From Lachnospiraceae bacterium (lineage in GTDB: Bacteria > Bacillota > Clostridia > Lachnospirales > Lachnospiraceae), in assembly GCA_902363555.1 (NCBI GenBank), contig CABJAM010000004.1, forward strand, positions 494,508 to 558,507: a stretch of 64,000 bases of DNA, given 5' to 3'. Below are positions 24,624 through 32,545 of the stretch, one piece after another. How positions within the stretch are numbered: the stretch's first letter is position 1; the number at the start of each line of letters is the position of its first letter. The notes beneath the pieces were generated by a model, which was not told the DNA's origin, did not search any database, and saw nothing but the letters and a program-made list of their open reading frames with translations. A program made the translations under genes and the position numbers.

Positions 24624-26660
24624 ATGGGATTTTGGGATTTGGATGCGGAGGAAATGCTGGAGATCTATTTGCTTGAGACAGAGCAATTGCTGGAGCAGAT
24701 GAACGGTGTGCTGCTGGCGGCAGAAAAAAATAATGCGTTTTCGGAGGAGGATATCCATGCCGTTTTCCGGGTGATGCATACGATTAAAAGCTCCTCTGCC
24801 ATGATGGGGCTGGAGCAGCTCTCCTCCATGGCCCACAGGCTGGAAGATCTGTTCTCCTTTTACAGAGAAAATTTTGGAAAGCTTGATAATATACCGCCGG
24901 CCCTGTTCGATCTGCTTTTTGCCGCATATGATTTTATAGCGGGTGAACTGGAAAAGATGGATAAGCCGGATTATAGCCCGGCGGATACAAAGCATATCGA
25001 GACACAGGTTTCTGAGTTTTTAGAACGCCTGATGAGTGGTGGTACGGATGCCGCCGCTCCGACTGAAGTGACGGATGATGCGGCTGTTGAGGAGGATGAG
25101 GTTAAGCAGCAGCCGGTGACCGTGCCGGAGGCTTTCCGGACGTCCGGCGGCACGATCGTGCGTATTGTGTTTGAGGAAGGCTGCCGCATGGAAAATATTC
25201 GGGCGTTCATGCTCGTGCGTCAGATAAGCAGCCTGTGCACTGTGCTGGAAACCTTTCCCGCAGATCTGGATAAAAATGCAGAAGCGGCATCTTATATTAA
25301 GGAAAATGGCGTGTTCATCCGTTTTGTCAGCGATAAAAAGGATGAGGTGCTGGAAGCTCTTGGCAAAGGACTTTTTGTTGGAACCTGCCAGTTGCTTTCC
25401 GATACGCCGGAAGCTGCCGAAGCTCCTGAAAAAGATGAAATCCTAAGCCCCGCGGCGGAGGATGGAAAAAAGGCGGAGTTTTTAAGTGTGCGGTCGGACC
25501 GCCTGGATAATTTACAAAATCTGACCGGCGAGATGATGATCTATATGCTGACGCTGGAGGATGAGCTGGACCAGGCCGGGCTTGGGGATATCAAGGAGGG
25601 CGTGGTCCATCAGTTAAACCGCCTGATCGCGGAGGCGGAGCACAATGTCATGGCTGCCCGGCTCGTACCTGTAAAGCGGATATTTCCCAAATTTCAGAGG
25701 ATTTTGCGGGATATTTGCAGAGAGCAGGAAAAGGAAGCGGAGCTGATCCTTTCCGGCGGCGAACTGGAGGCCGATAAAAGTGTGGTGGACTATATGTCTG
25801 AGGCGCTTGTTCATATCATGCGCAATGCTCTGGACCATGGCATCGAGACTGTGCAGGAGCGGCTGGATGCAGGAAAGCCCCAAAAGGGCCGCATAACGCT
25901 GACTGTGGAGGGTGCGGTGGGCCAGATCAAGGTCGTCATCACGGACGACGGACGCGGCTTTGATGCGGATAGAATACTGAAAAAGGCCAAGCGGATGGGT
26001 ATTTTGACACGCTCGGAGAAGGATTACAGTCTCCAGGAGATTTATGAGCTGGTTCTCCATCCCGGCTTTACAACCAATGAAACGGTTACGGAATATTCCG
26101 GGCGCGGTGTGGGCCTGGATGTGGTCAATAAGCTGCTCAACGATGCGGGCGGCCATATTTATATTTCCAGTAAATACGGCGCAGGAAGTACGTTTACGCT
26201 GACGATGCCGCTGAATATGGCTACGATGGAGTGTGTCCGCTTCCGGGTGGCGGGTTACCGGTTTTCACTGCCGGCCCGCTATGTGTTCCGGTTTTTGGAT
26301 TATGAAAAGAGCCGGGAGAATATACGTCGGATCAATGAGCAGGAATATATTATGTATGAGGACCGGATGGTGCCGTTGATCGATCTGCGCCGTTATTTCA
26401 GAATGGGCGGGGAAGCTCCGGATAACAGTATGGTCATCTATGTCCGGACCGGCGAGAATGAGGGCTGCATCATCGTGGACGCCATGTATGAGCAGAAAAG
26501 GATTGTCATCAAGCCTTTGCCGGCGCTGTGCGGACCGGATTTTCGCAGAAATACAGGTCTGTGCGGCTGCAGCATTATGGGCAGTGGTAAGATCTGTTCC
26601 GCTCTGGATGTTGAAATCCTGATTTCCAGATATATAAAGGAGGGCACTTATGGATTCTGA
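24624..26660 (+). CDS. cheA: Chemotaxis histidine kinase CheA
   Basis: This hybrid signalling kinase has 678 residues. The HPt domain has phospho-accepting His52 in M-H-T-I-K-S-S-S. An acidic linker with Ala/Glu/Asp (about 145-175) leads to a small domain (about 175-265) in the place of the usual P2, which I do not recognise as canonical. Dimerisation starts near 290. The ATPase domain carries H-I-M-R-N-A-L-D-H-G (N box), D-D-G-R-G-F and G-R-G-V-G-L-D-V. A CheW-like regulatory domain closes the protein. No receiver is fused. It would phosphorylate the CheY and REC-GGDEF proteins of the operon. The CheW gene overlaps its last 11 bases. Confidence 0.96.
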   Translation: MGFWDLDAEEMLEIYLLETEQLLEQMNGVLLAAEKNNAFSEEDIHAVFRVMHTIKSSSAMMGLEQLSSMAHRLEDLFSFYRENFGKLDNIPPALFDLLFAAYDFIAGELEKMDKPDYSPADTKHIETQVSEFLERLMSGGTDAAAPTEVTDDAAVEEDEVKQQPVTVPEAFRTSGGTIVRIVFEEGCRMENIRAFMLVRQISSLCTVLETFPADLDKNAEAASYIKENGVFIRFVSDKKDEVLEALGKGLFVGTCQLLSDTPEAAEAPEKDEILSPAAEDGKKAEFLSVRSDRLDNLQNLTGEMMIYMLTLEDELDQAGLGDIKEGVVHQLNRLIAEAEHNVMAARLVPVKRIFPKFQRILRDICREQEKEAELILSGGELEADKSVVDYMSEALVHIMRNALDHGIETVQERLDAGKPQKGRITLTVEGAVGQIKVVITDDGRGFDADRILKKAKRMGILTRSEKDYSLQEIYELVLHPGFTTNETVTEYSGRGVGLDVVNKLLNDAGGHIYISSKYGAGSTFTLTMPLNMATMECVRFRVAGYRFSLPARYVFRFLDYEKSRENIRRINEQEYIMYEDRMVPLIDLRRYFRMGGEAPDNSMVIYVRTGENEGCIIVDAMYEQKRIVIKPLPALCGPDFRRNTGLCGCSIMGSGKICSALDVEILISRYIKEGTYGF

Positions 26661-27090
26661 TAAAGGGATGAATATCCTCTGCATGCCTTTTGAAAAAAGG
26701 GTATACGGGGTGGAGTTTTCCTATGTGGCGGAGATCTGCTCCAATATCCAGGTCAGTGCGGTGCCCTGTCTGCCGCCGGAATTTCTGGGGGTGTATAATT
26801 ATAAAGGAACGATCATTCCTGTTCTGGACCTGGGAAACACTACCGCGGATCTGTCCGGAGGGCGGCTGGTAATGCCGGTGATCAAATACGGAAAATATAT
26901 GCTCGGCATTCTTTGCAAGGAGGAGCCTTTTATACTTTCCGGTCGGGATGCCCTCCGGGTAAAGGCGCCGGATGAGGCCAGTATTTCCGATATCTGGCGG
27001 TGCAAAGATGCCTATAAGTATGACGGTGGCCTGTGTCTGGTCATCGACGTTAAACGTTCAGTCGAAGCGATACTTGCGCTTTCAAAATAA
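26650..27090 (+). CDS. cheW: Chemotaxis coupling protein CheW
   Basis: This 146-residue protein is a complete CheW domain with V-P-C-L-P-P-E-F-L-G-V-Y-N-Y-K-G-T-I-I-P-V-L-D-L, the classical core block. CheW links CheA to receptors. It starts within the last codons of cheA (11-base overlap) with AAGGAGGG upstream, indicating coupled translation. It is the most typical of the three CheW-like proteins of the operon. Confidence 0.93.
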   Translation: MDSDKGMNILCMPFEKRVYGVEFSYVAEICSNIQVSAVPCLPPEFLGVYNYKGTIIPVLDLGNTTADLSGGRLVMPVIKYGKYMLGILCKEEPFILSGRDALRVKAPDEASISDIWRCKDAYKYDGGLCLVIDVKRSVEAILALSK

Positions 27091-27106
27091 TTTTCAGGAG
27101 GCCTTT

Positions 27107-27382
27107 ATGTATAAAGTGATATTAACAACCATCCATAAAAAAAGTAAGAAAAAAACCGTGCAGGAATTTATTCTGGGCGCTATGGATACGCCGGAGTACG
27201 ACAAAATGATGTCTGATATCAGTGACGTACTGTATGATATGGATCTGGAATATAATGATATAGACGGCGACGGCGATATGGCTGTGGACGATATGCTCAT
27301 TTCTATTTCAGAGGAGGAGCATTTTGAACGGCGCATGGCCGGCATCAACTGTGATTATCATATTCAGGGGAGCAATATTTAG
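27107..27382 (+). CDS. Small acidic protein with an EF-hand-like loop
   Basis: This protein has 91 residues; ATG 27107 is preceded by CAGGAGG. The N-terminal half is basic (K-K-S-K-K-K) and the rest strongly acidic. Residues 51-62 read D-I-D-G-D-G-D-M-A-V-D-D and fit the calcium-binding EF-hand loop D-x-D-x-D-G-x-hydrophobic-x-x-x-[D/E]. No signal peptide or membrane helix is visible. I do not recognise the family. It follows cheW by 16 bases and overlaps nothing, so it is part of the chemosensory operon by position. Calcium binding is inferred only. Confidence 0.65.
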   Translation: MYKVILTTIHKKSKKKTVQEFILGAMDTPEYDKMMSDISDVLYDMDLEYNDIDGDGDMAVDDMLISISEEEHFERRMAGINCDYHIQGSNI

Positions 27383-27565
27383 ATGAAGGGTAAGACAAAT
27401 TGCGAGTGCTGCGGCAATTATATTTATGACGATGATTATGACTGCTATGTGTGCGATATGAATCTGGACGAGGATGAAATGGCCCGGTTTCTCACCGGTA
27501 CCTTTGATGGCTGCCCTTACTTTCAGTTTAATGATGAATATCGGATCGTGCGGAAGCAGATGTAG
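27383..27565 (+). CDS. Small Cys-rich protein, DUF6472-like
   Basis: This 60-residue protein has C-x-C-C near the start and C-x-x-C around residues 22-25 plus a later Cys (C-P-Y-F), which could bind a metal such as zinc. Its pattern (N-Y-x-Y-D-x-x-Y-x-C-Y-V-C, D-E-D-E-M-x-R-F) recalls a small family in Clostridia that I know as DUF6472; the match is from memory. The ATG follows the previous stop directly. It is the last gene of the chemosensory run. Function unknown. Confidence 0.65.
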   Translation: MKGKTNCECCGNYIYDDDYDCYVCDMNLDEDEMARFLTGTFDGCPYFQFNDEYRIVRKQM

Positions 27566-27693
27566 GGCTGTGTGCGCCCTGTCACTCCGGGGCCGCTTTT
27601 CCCTGGGCTGAGGCAGCGCTATGAGCGACCACTATCTGTGAATTTAGGTAATATTGCACAAAATTTTGTGGCAAATTTTGACTTTATTAATGT

Positions 27694-27722
27694 TTGTATT
27701 TCACAATCAATTGTGCTATACT
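27694..27722 (+). promoter_or_regulatory. Promoter of the glycerol operon with an inverted repeat in the spacer
   Basis: TTGTAT (27694-27699) and TATACT (27717-27722) are 17 bases apart. The spacer carries the inverted repeat CACAAT-CA-ATTGTG (27702-27715), which could be an operator for a repressor. The rest of the gap from 27566 holds no gene that I can support. Confidence 0.55.
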
Positions 27723-27764
27723 GACAATAGTTGTAATACAATTACATGTTGGCCGAGAGAGAAG

Positions 27765-27816
27765 GAGCATAGGTACAAAAGGTTGCAGAACCTTTGGTTT
27801 CTATGCTCTTTATTTT
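27765..27816 (+). terminator. Leader terminator of glpK, probable GlpP antitermination target
   Basis: Outer arms GAGCATAG and CTATGCTC and inner arms AAAGGTT and AACCTTT form a long hairpin followed by TTTATTTT, between the promoter (27694-27722) and glpK (27944). Because glpP lies in the same operon, this is the expected site of GlpP-dependent antitermination, as known for the glp leaders of Bacillus. Confidence 0.75.
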
Positions 27817-27912
27817 CGCGAAGCAACGAGCCACAAAGGGGAGCTTGCTCACCTTTGCGGCGACTGCCGCGAAACAACGAGCCACAAAGCGGAGCCGGGT
27901 GGGCTAGGTGGA
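27817..27912 (+). repeat. Dispersed repeat family A copy in the glpK leader
   Basis: It starts with CGCGAAGCAACGAGCCACAA directly after the leader terminator. Hairpin 1 has arms CCACAAAGG and CCTTTGCGG (one mismatch) around GAGC-TT-GCTC. The right half is rearranged: after CGACTGCCGCGA a second CAACGAGCCACAAAG segment replaces part of hairpin 2. It will be part of the glpK 5' untranslated region when the terminator is read through. Confidence 0.8.
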
Positions 27913-27943
27913 GCCGGGGGCTCAAATTAGGGGGAATTTATTT

Positions 27944-29437
27944 ATGAAGCAGTATATTATGGCCCTGGATCAGGGCACGACCAGTTCAAGGACGATTATT
28001 TTTGATGGTGACGGCACGGCTGTGGGAACAGCCCAGCAGGAGTTTACCCAGTATTATCCAAATCCCGGATGGGTAGAGCATGATGCCATGGAGATCTGGC
28101 AGTCGCAGCTTACGGTAGCCCGGGAGGCTGTGGAGAAAGCCGGGATCGAAGCGTCTCAGATTGCCGCCATCGGCATAACCAATCAGCGGGAGACGACCAT
28201 TGTCTGGAACCGTCATACCGGGGAGCCTGTTTATAAGGCCATCGTATGGCAATGCCGCAGAACCGCCGAAATGGTGGATGACTTCGACGAGGAATTTAGC
28301 CGCTACATAAAAAAGACGACCGGACTTGTGCCGGACGCATACTTTTCTGCAAGCAAAGTAAAATGGATTCTGGACAATGTGGCTGGCGCCAGAGAAATGG
28401 CCCAGGCCGGCGATCTTTTATTCGGAACTGTGGATACATGGCTGATCTGGAACCTTACGGGGGGCCGGGTATTTGTCACCGATTATACAAACGCATCACG
28501 GACGATGATGTTTGATATCCACAAGCGCTGCTGGGATCATCATATTCTGGAAGTACTCGACATCCCCGAATGTATGCTTCCCAAAGTATGTCCGTCAAGC
28601 TTTGTTTACGGTGAAACCGATGAAAAGATTTTCGGAGCGCCGGTCAAAATTGCCGGAGCCGCCGGGGACCAGCAGGCCGCCCTTTTCGGTCAGTGCTGCT
28701 TTGAGCCTGGGGATGTGAAAAATACTTACGGTACCGGCTGCTTTTTACTGATGAATACCGGACGCCGCGCGGTGGAGAGCAATCATGGCCTGGTGACCAC
28801 CATCGCCGCCAGTTGCAGCGACGATGTAGAATACGCCCTGGAGGGCAGTGTGTTTGTAGCCGGTGCATCCATCCAGTGGCTGAGGGATTCCATGAAGATG
28901 ATCGACAGTGCCCCGGCCTCGGAGGCGCTGGCCCGTCAGGTGGAGGATACCGATGGCGTTTATATTGTTCCAGCCTTTACAGGACTTGGAGCGCCTTACT
29001 GGAACCCTTACGCCAGAGGTCTTGTGGTGGGGCTGACCCGGGGCAGTGAAAATACCCATTTTGTGCGTGCGACCCTGGAGTCCATCGCCTATCAGACCTA
29101 CGATGTGCTCAAGGCGATGGAAAAGGACATGGGCATGTGTTTAAAATCGCTGAAGGTGGATGGCGGCGCTGCGGCAAACCGGCTGCTCATGCAGTTCCAG
29201 GCCGATATTTTGCGCACCGATGTGCTCAAGCCGGAATACCTTGAAACGACGGCGCTGGGCGCTGCTTATCTGGCCGGGCTGGCAGTTGGTTACTGGCAGA
29301 GCAAGGAGGAGATTCGCACCAACTGGAAGCTGCGGACCACCTATCATCCTCAGATGGATAAAGAACTGGCGGAACATAAGCTTAAAGGCTGGGCAAGAGC
29401 CGTGAAATGTGCGCTGATGTGGGCGCAGGAGGAATAG
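27944..29437 (+). CDS. glpK: Glycerol kinase
   Basis: This 497-residue cytoplasmic enzyme phosphorylates glycerol with ATP to sn-glycerol-3-phosphate. It begins with A-L-D-Q-G-T-T-S-S-R (7-16), has G-I-T-N-Q-R-E-T, W-Q-C-R-R-T, A-G-A-A-G-D-Q-Q-A-A and the C-terminal V-D-G-G-A-A-A-N of the FGGY kinase family. ATG 27944 has AGGGGGA about 8 bases upstream. It is the first gene of the glycerol operon; no glpF facilitator is present. Expression probably depends on GlpP reading through the leader terminator. Confidence 0.97.
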   Translation: MKQYIMALDQGTTSSRTIIFDGDGTAVGTAQQEFTQYYPNPGWVEHDAMEIWQSQLTVAREAVEKAGIEASQIAAIGITNQRETTIVWNRHTGEPVYKAIVWQCRRTAEMVDDFDEEFSRYIKKTTGLVPDAYFSASKVKWILDNVAGAREMAQAGDLLFGTVDTWLIWNLTGGRVFVTDYTNASRTMMFDIHKRCWDHHILEVLDIPECMLPKVCPSSFVYGETDEKIFGAPVKIAGAAGDQQAALFGQCCFEPGDVKNTYGTGCFLLMNTGRRAVESNHGLVTTIAASCSDDVEYALEGSVFVAGASIQWLRDSMKMIDSAPASEALARQVEDTDGVYIVPAFTGLGAPYWNPYARGLVVGLTRGSENTHFVRATLESIAYQTYDVLKAMEKDMGMCLKSLKVDGGAAANRLLMQFQADILRTDVLKPEYLETTALGAAYLAGLAVGYWQSKEEIRTNWKLRTTYHPQMDKELAEHKLKGWARAVKCALMWAQEE

Positions 29438-29551
29438 CGGAGCGTGGATTAATGCGTTGGCGTATTTACGGCTCCCGGCGAACTGCCGCAGCATTGTCTG
29501 GACGGTTACCCTGGGGCTGCAAAACTTGAAAGCCGGCAGTGGCGATTGGCC

Positions 29552-29580
29552 TTGCAAAAGCGATGGCGGTGTGTTACCAT
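29552..29580 (+). promoter_or_regulatory. Possible internal promoter upstream of the GlpA-like gene
   Basis: TTGCAA (29552-29557) and TACCAT (29575-29580) are separated by 17 bases, upstream of the second leader terminator. The -10 is only fair. It would allow the dehydrogenase part of the operon to be transcribed separately from glpK. Confidence 0.4.
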
Positions 29581-29626
29581 AAAGATATAGTTTTAGATAA
29601 GTGAATATGGATTGCAGAGAATGAGA

Positions 29627-29679
29627 GTCAGGCAATATAAAGTACACAAAAAGGTGTACTTTATTCGTCTGGCTTTTTT
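29627..29679 (+). terminator. Second leader terminator, upstream of the glycerol-3-phosphate dehydrogenase gene
   Basis: Inner arms TAAAGTACAC and GTGTACTTTA and outer arms GTCAG and CTGGC form a long hairpin ending in six T residues, 26 bases before the GlpA-like start. Just before it lies GAGAATGAGAGTCAGGCA, which resembles GAGAGAAGGAGCATAGG before the glpK leader terminator. Both may be GlpP targets. Confidence 0.7.
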
Positions 29680-29704
29680 GAATGAAGAAAATGGAGATGA
29701 TAAG

Positions 29705-31240
29705 ATGTATGATGCAGTGATTATCGGCGCCGGTGTTATCGGCTGCGCGATCGCAAGAGAATTATCCAAGTATCAACTGAAGGCCTGTGTTGTAGAGCGT
29801 GAGGAGGATGTATGCTGCGGCACATCCAAGGCCAACAGTGCGATTGTCCACGCAGGTCACGATGCGGCTAACGGTTCGTTAAAGGCCCGCCTGAATGTGG
29901 AAGGAAATGCGATGATGGAAACGTTGTCAAAGGAACTGGATTTCCCGTTTAAGCGCAACGGTTCCCTTGTTATTTGTACCGAGGAGGAAGGCATTTCCGG
30001 ACTAAGGAAGCTCAAGGAGCGGGGCGATAAAAATGGTGTTCCGGGTCTTGAAATCCTTGATAAAGAGGCGCTGTTACAAATGGAGCCCAACCTTTCAGAT
30101 CATGTGGTGGCTGCACTGTATGCACCGACGGGTGGGATCGTATGTCCATTTAACCTGACCATTGCTCTGGCTGAAAATGCTTTCACCAATGGCGTGGAAT
30201 TTAAATTAAACACTGAGGTCATCGATATTAAGAAAACGGATCAGGGCTATACTGTTGTTACCGAAAGTGGTGAGCTGGCAGCCCGGACCGTGATCAATGC
30301 CGCCGGTGTCTATGCCGACAAGTTCCATAATATGGTCAGCGCTGACAAGCTGCATATTACTGCAAGAAAGGGCGAGTACTGCCTGCTCGATAAATCCGTG
30401 GGCGGTTATGTGTCAAAAACAATCTTCCAGTTACCGAATGCTATGGGTAAAGGCGTTCTTGTGACTCCTACGGTCCATGGAAATCTTCTGGTTGGCCCGA
30501 CGGCTACGGATATCGAGGACAAGGAGGGCGTCAATACAACCAGAACCGGTCTGGATTTCCTCACTGCCAAGGCATCCGAGAGCGTCCGGGCGCTGCCTAT
30601 GCGCCAGGTCATCACGTCCTTTGCCGGACTGCGCGCCCATGAGGATAAGGATGAATTTGTTATTGGAGAACCTGCGGATGCACCGGGCTTTTTTGATGCA
30701 GCCGGGATTGAGTCTCCGGGGCTTACAAGTGCGCCGGCCATCGGCGTGATGGTGGCTGAAATGGTGGCGGAACAGTTGGGGCTGGAGCGGAACACGTCCT
30801 TTAACGGAACCCGCAAAGGCATTATCAATCCTCAGGAGTTGTCCAAGGAAGCGCGGGCAGAGCTTATTAAGGAGCAGCCAAACTATGGCAATATCATCTG
30901 CCGTTGCGAGATGATTTCCGAAGGCGAGATTTTAGATGCTATACACCGCCCACTGGGAGCGCGTTCTTTGGATGGTGTGAAACGCCGGACACGGGCTGGT
31001 ATGGGCCGCTGCCAGGCAGGCTTTTGTTCCCCCAGGACGATGGAGATCCTTCACCGGGAGGTTCCTATGGATATGTTGGATATTACCAAGGCCGGCCACG
31101 AATCCCATATTGTTATCGGATACAATAAGAATTTGCCTGATGACCAGGCAGGTCAGGGATTTCCAGAGAAATCCCCGACAAATAATAAACAGTTGGGCGA
31201 TGGGGCTGACAGCGATTTAGAGCAGACCAGTGTACAGTGA
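29705..31240 (+). CDS. glpA: FAD-dependent glycerol-3-phosphate dehydrogenase, GlpA-like, with [2Fe-2S] BFD-type domain
   Basis: This protein has 511 residues; ATG 29705 has GGAGA upstream and directly precedes the FAD-binding motif G-A-G-V-I-G (8-13). The DAO-type domain (about 1-370) is followed by a BFD-like iron-sulfur domain with C-R-C-E near 398 and C-Q-A-G-F-C near 435-440. Together they resemble the anaerobic dehydrogenase GlpA, which oxidises glycerol-3-phosphate to dihydroxyacetone phosphate. With the next two genes it forms the clostridial counterpart of GlpABC. The last 35 residues or so, from about 476, are encoded by a family B repeat and flanking bases and look like an acquired tail. 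Confidence 0.88.
   Translation: MYDAVIIGAGVIGCAIARELSKYQLKACVVEREEDVCCGTSKANSAIVHAGHDAANGSLKARLNVEGNAMMETLSKELDFPFKRNGSLVICTEEEGISGLRKLKERGDKNGVPGLEILDKEALLQMEPNLSDHVVAALYAPTGGIVCPFNLTIALAENAFTNGVEFKLNTEVIDIKKTDQGYTVVTESGELAARTVINAAGVYADKFHNMVSADKLHITARKGEYCLLDKSVGGYVSKTIFQLPNAMGKGVLVTPTVHGNLLVGPTATDIEDKEGVNTTRTGLDFLTAKASESVRALPMRQVITSFAGLRAHEDKDEFVIGEPADAPGFFDAAGIESPGLTSAPAIGVMVAEMVAEQLGLERNTSFNGTRKGIINPQELSKEARAELIKEQPNYGNIICRCEMISEGEILDAIHRPLGARSLDGVKRRTRAGMGRCQAGFCSPRTMEILHREVPMDMLDITKAGHESHIVIGYNKNLPDDQAGQGFPEKSPTNNKQLGDGADSDLEQTSVQ
31121..31190 (+). repeat. Dispersed repeat family B copy inside the 3' end of the glpA-like gene
   Basis: The unit starts TACAATAAGAATTTGCC, has hairpin 1 GCCTG-ATGAC-CAGGC, the core GCAGGTCA, and hairpin 2 GGGATTTC-CAGA-GAAATCCC, then CCGACAAATAATA. 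It is read in frame as the C-terminal tail of the dehydrogenase, ending about 50 bases before the stop codon. Its stems differ from those of the other copies but pair fully. Confidence 0.8.
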
Positions 31241-31258
31241 GAAAGGATGGCAGGAAAT

Positions 31259-32533
31259 ATGAAAGCATATGATATTGTAGTAATCGGCGGTGGTCCTGCC
31301 GGCCTTGCGGCAGCCGCTGCTGCCAGAGAAAACGGCATTGAGCGAATTTTAATTCTGGAACGGGATAAGGAGCTGGGCGGTATTTTAAACCAGTGTATCC
31401 ACAATGGCTTCGGTTTACATACCTTTAAGGAGGAGCTGACCGGTCCGGAGTATGCGGCGCGGTATATTGCAAAGGTGCAGGAGTACCAGATCGAATATAA
31501 ATTAAATACAATGGTGGTGGACATTTCCCCGGATAAAGTGGTGACGACCATCAGCCGGGAGGATGGACTGGTGGAAATCAAGGCTGGCGCTGTGATCCTG
31601 GCCATGGGCTGCCGGGAGCGTTCCAGAGGGGCGCTTAATATTCCGGGCTACCGTCCGGCCGGTATCTTTTCCGCTGGTACGGCTCAGCGTCTTGTAAATA
31701 TGGAAGGGTATATGCCCGGTCGTGAAGTCGTTATTTTAGGCTCCGGGGATATCGGATTGATCATGGCCCGCCGAATGACGCTGGAGGGCGCCAAGGTGAA
31801 GGTGGTCGCCGAGCTCATGCCTTATTCCGGCGGTTTGAAGCGTAACATTGTCCAGTGTCTGGATGATTTTGGCATCCCGCTAAAGCTGAGCCATACTGTG
31901 ATCGACATTGACGGCAAGGAACGGGTGAAGGGTGTGACAATAGCTCAGGTTGGGCCGGACGGAAAGCCGATTGCAGGAACCGAGGAATATATACCCTGCG
32001 ATACGCTGCTGTTGTCCGTGGGCCTGCTTCCTGAAAATGAATTATCCCGCGGCGTTGGCGTGGATTTAAGCCCCATCACAAGCGGTCCGGTCGTGAACGA
32101 ACTGCTGGAGACAAATATTGACGGCGTTTTTGCCTGCGGCAATGTGCTCCATGTCCATGATCTTGTGGATTACGTTTCCGAGGAGGCTACCATGGCCGGT
32201 AAAAATGCGGCCAGATATGTCCGCGGGGAATTTGAAAGCGGTACTGAGTGTGAAGCTGGAAGTATTGTCCTGTGCGGCGAAAACGGCGTGCGCTATACAG
32301 TGCCCTCCACGGTGGCTCCGGCGCGGATGGAAGATACGCTGACCGTGCGTTTCCGTGTGGGCAATGTTTACCGCAATTGCGTTTTGTGTACTTATTTTGA
32401 TGACGAGTGCGTATCCCGCCGTAAAAAAATGGTCATGGCACCGGGCGAAATGGAAAATATTGTGCTGAAAAAGAAGGATTTGCTGGCACGTCCTGAATTG
32501 AAAAAAATAACGATTAAAATCGAAGAGCAGTAA
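31259..32533 (+). CDS. FAD/NAD(P)-binding oxidoreductase of the glycerol-3-phosphate locus
   Basis: This flavoprotein has 424 residues; ATG 31259 is favoured since the FAD motif G-G-G-P-A-G (10-15) then follows at the usual distance, although ATG 31247 is possible. A second nucleotide-binding fold starts with I-L-G-S-G-D-I-G-L (about 160). N-Q-C-I-H-N-G-F-G and M-G-C-R-E-R-S-R-G blocks are typical of the partner enzyme of clostridial GlpA-like dehydrogenases. It probably passes electrons from the GlpA-like subunit to NAD or another acceptor. It lies 18 bases after glpA and before the DUF1667 gene. Confidence 0.9.
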   Translation: MKAYDIVVIGGGPAGLAAAAAARENGIERILILERDKELGGILNQCIHNGFGLHTFKEELTGPEYAARYIAKVQEYQIEYKLNTMVVDISPDKVVTTISREDGLVEIKAGAVILAMGCRERSRGALNIPGYRPAGIFSAGTAQRLVNMEGYMPGREVVILGSGDIGLIMARRMTLEGAKVKVVAELMPYSGGLKRNIVQCLDDFGIPLKLSHTVIDIDGKERVKGVTIAQVGPDGKPIAGTEEYIPCDTLLLSVGLLPENELSRGVGVDLSPITSGPVVNELLETNIDGVFACGNVLHVHDLVDYVSEEATMAGKNAARYVRGEFESGTECEAGSIVLCGENGVRYTVPSTVAPARMEDTLTVRFRVGNVYRNCVLCTYFDDECVSRRKKMVMAPGEMENIVLKKKDLLARPELKKITIKIEEQ

Positions 32534-32545
32534 GGAGGAGCGAAG

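Noticed and set aside
27654..27947. Short frames upstream of glpK
   Set aside because: The region holds the promoter, leader terminator and a family A repeat; the frames run through these elements.
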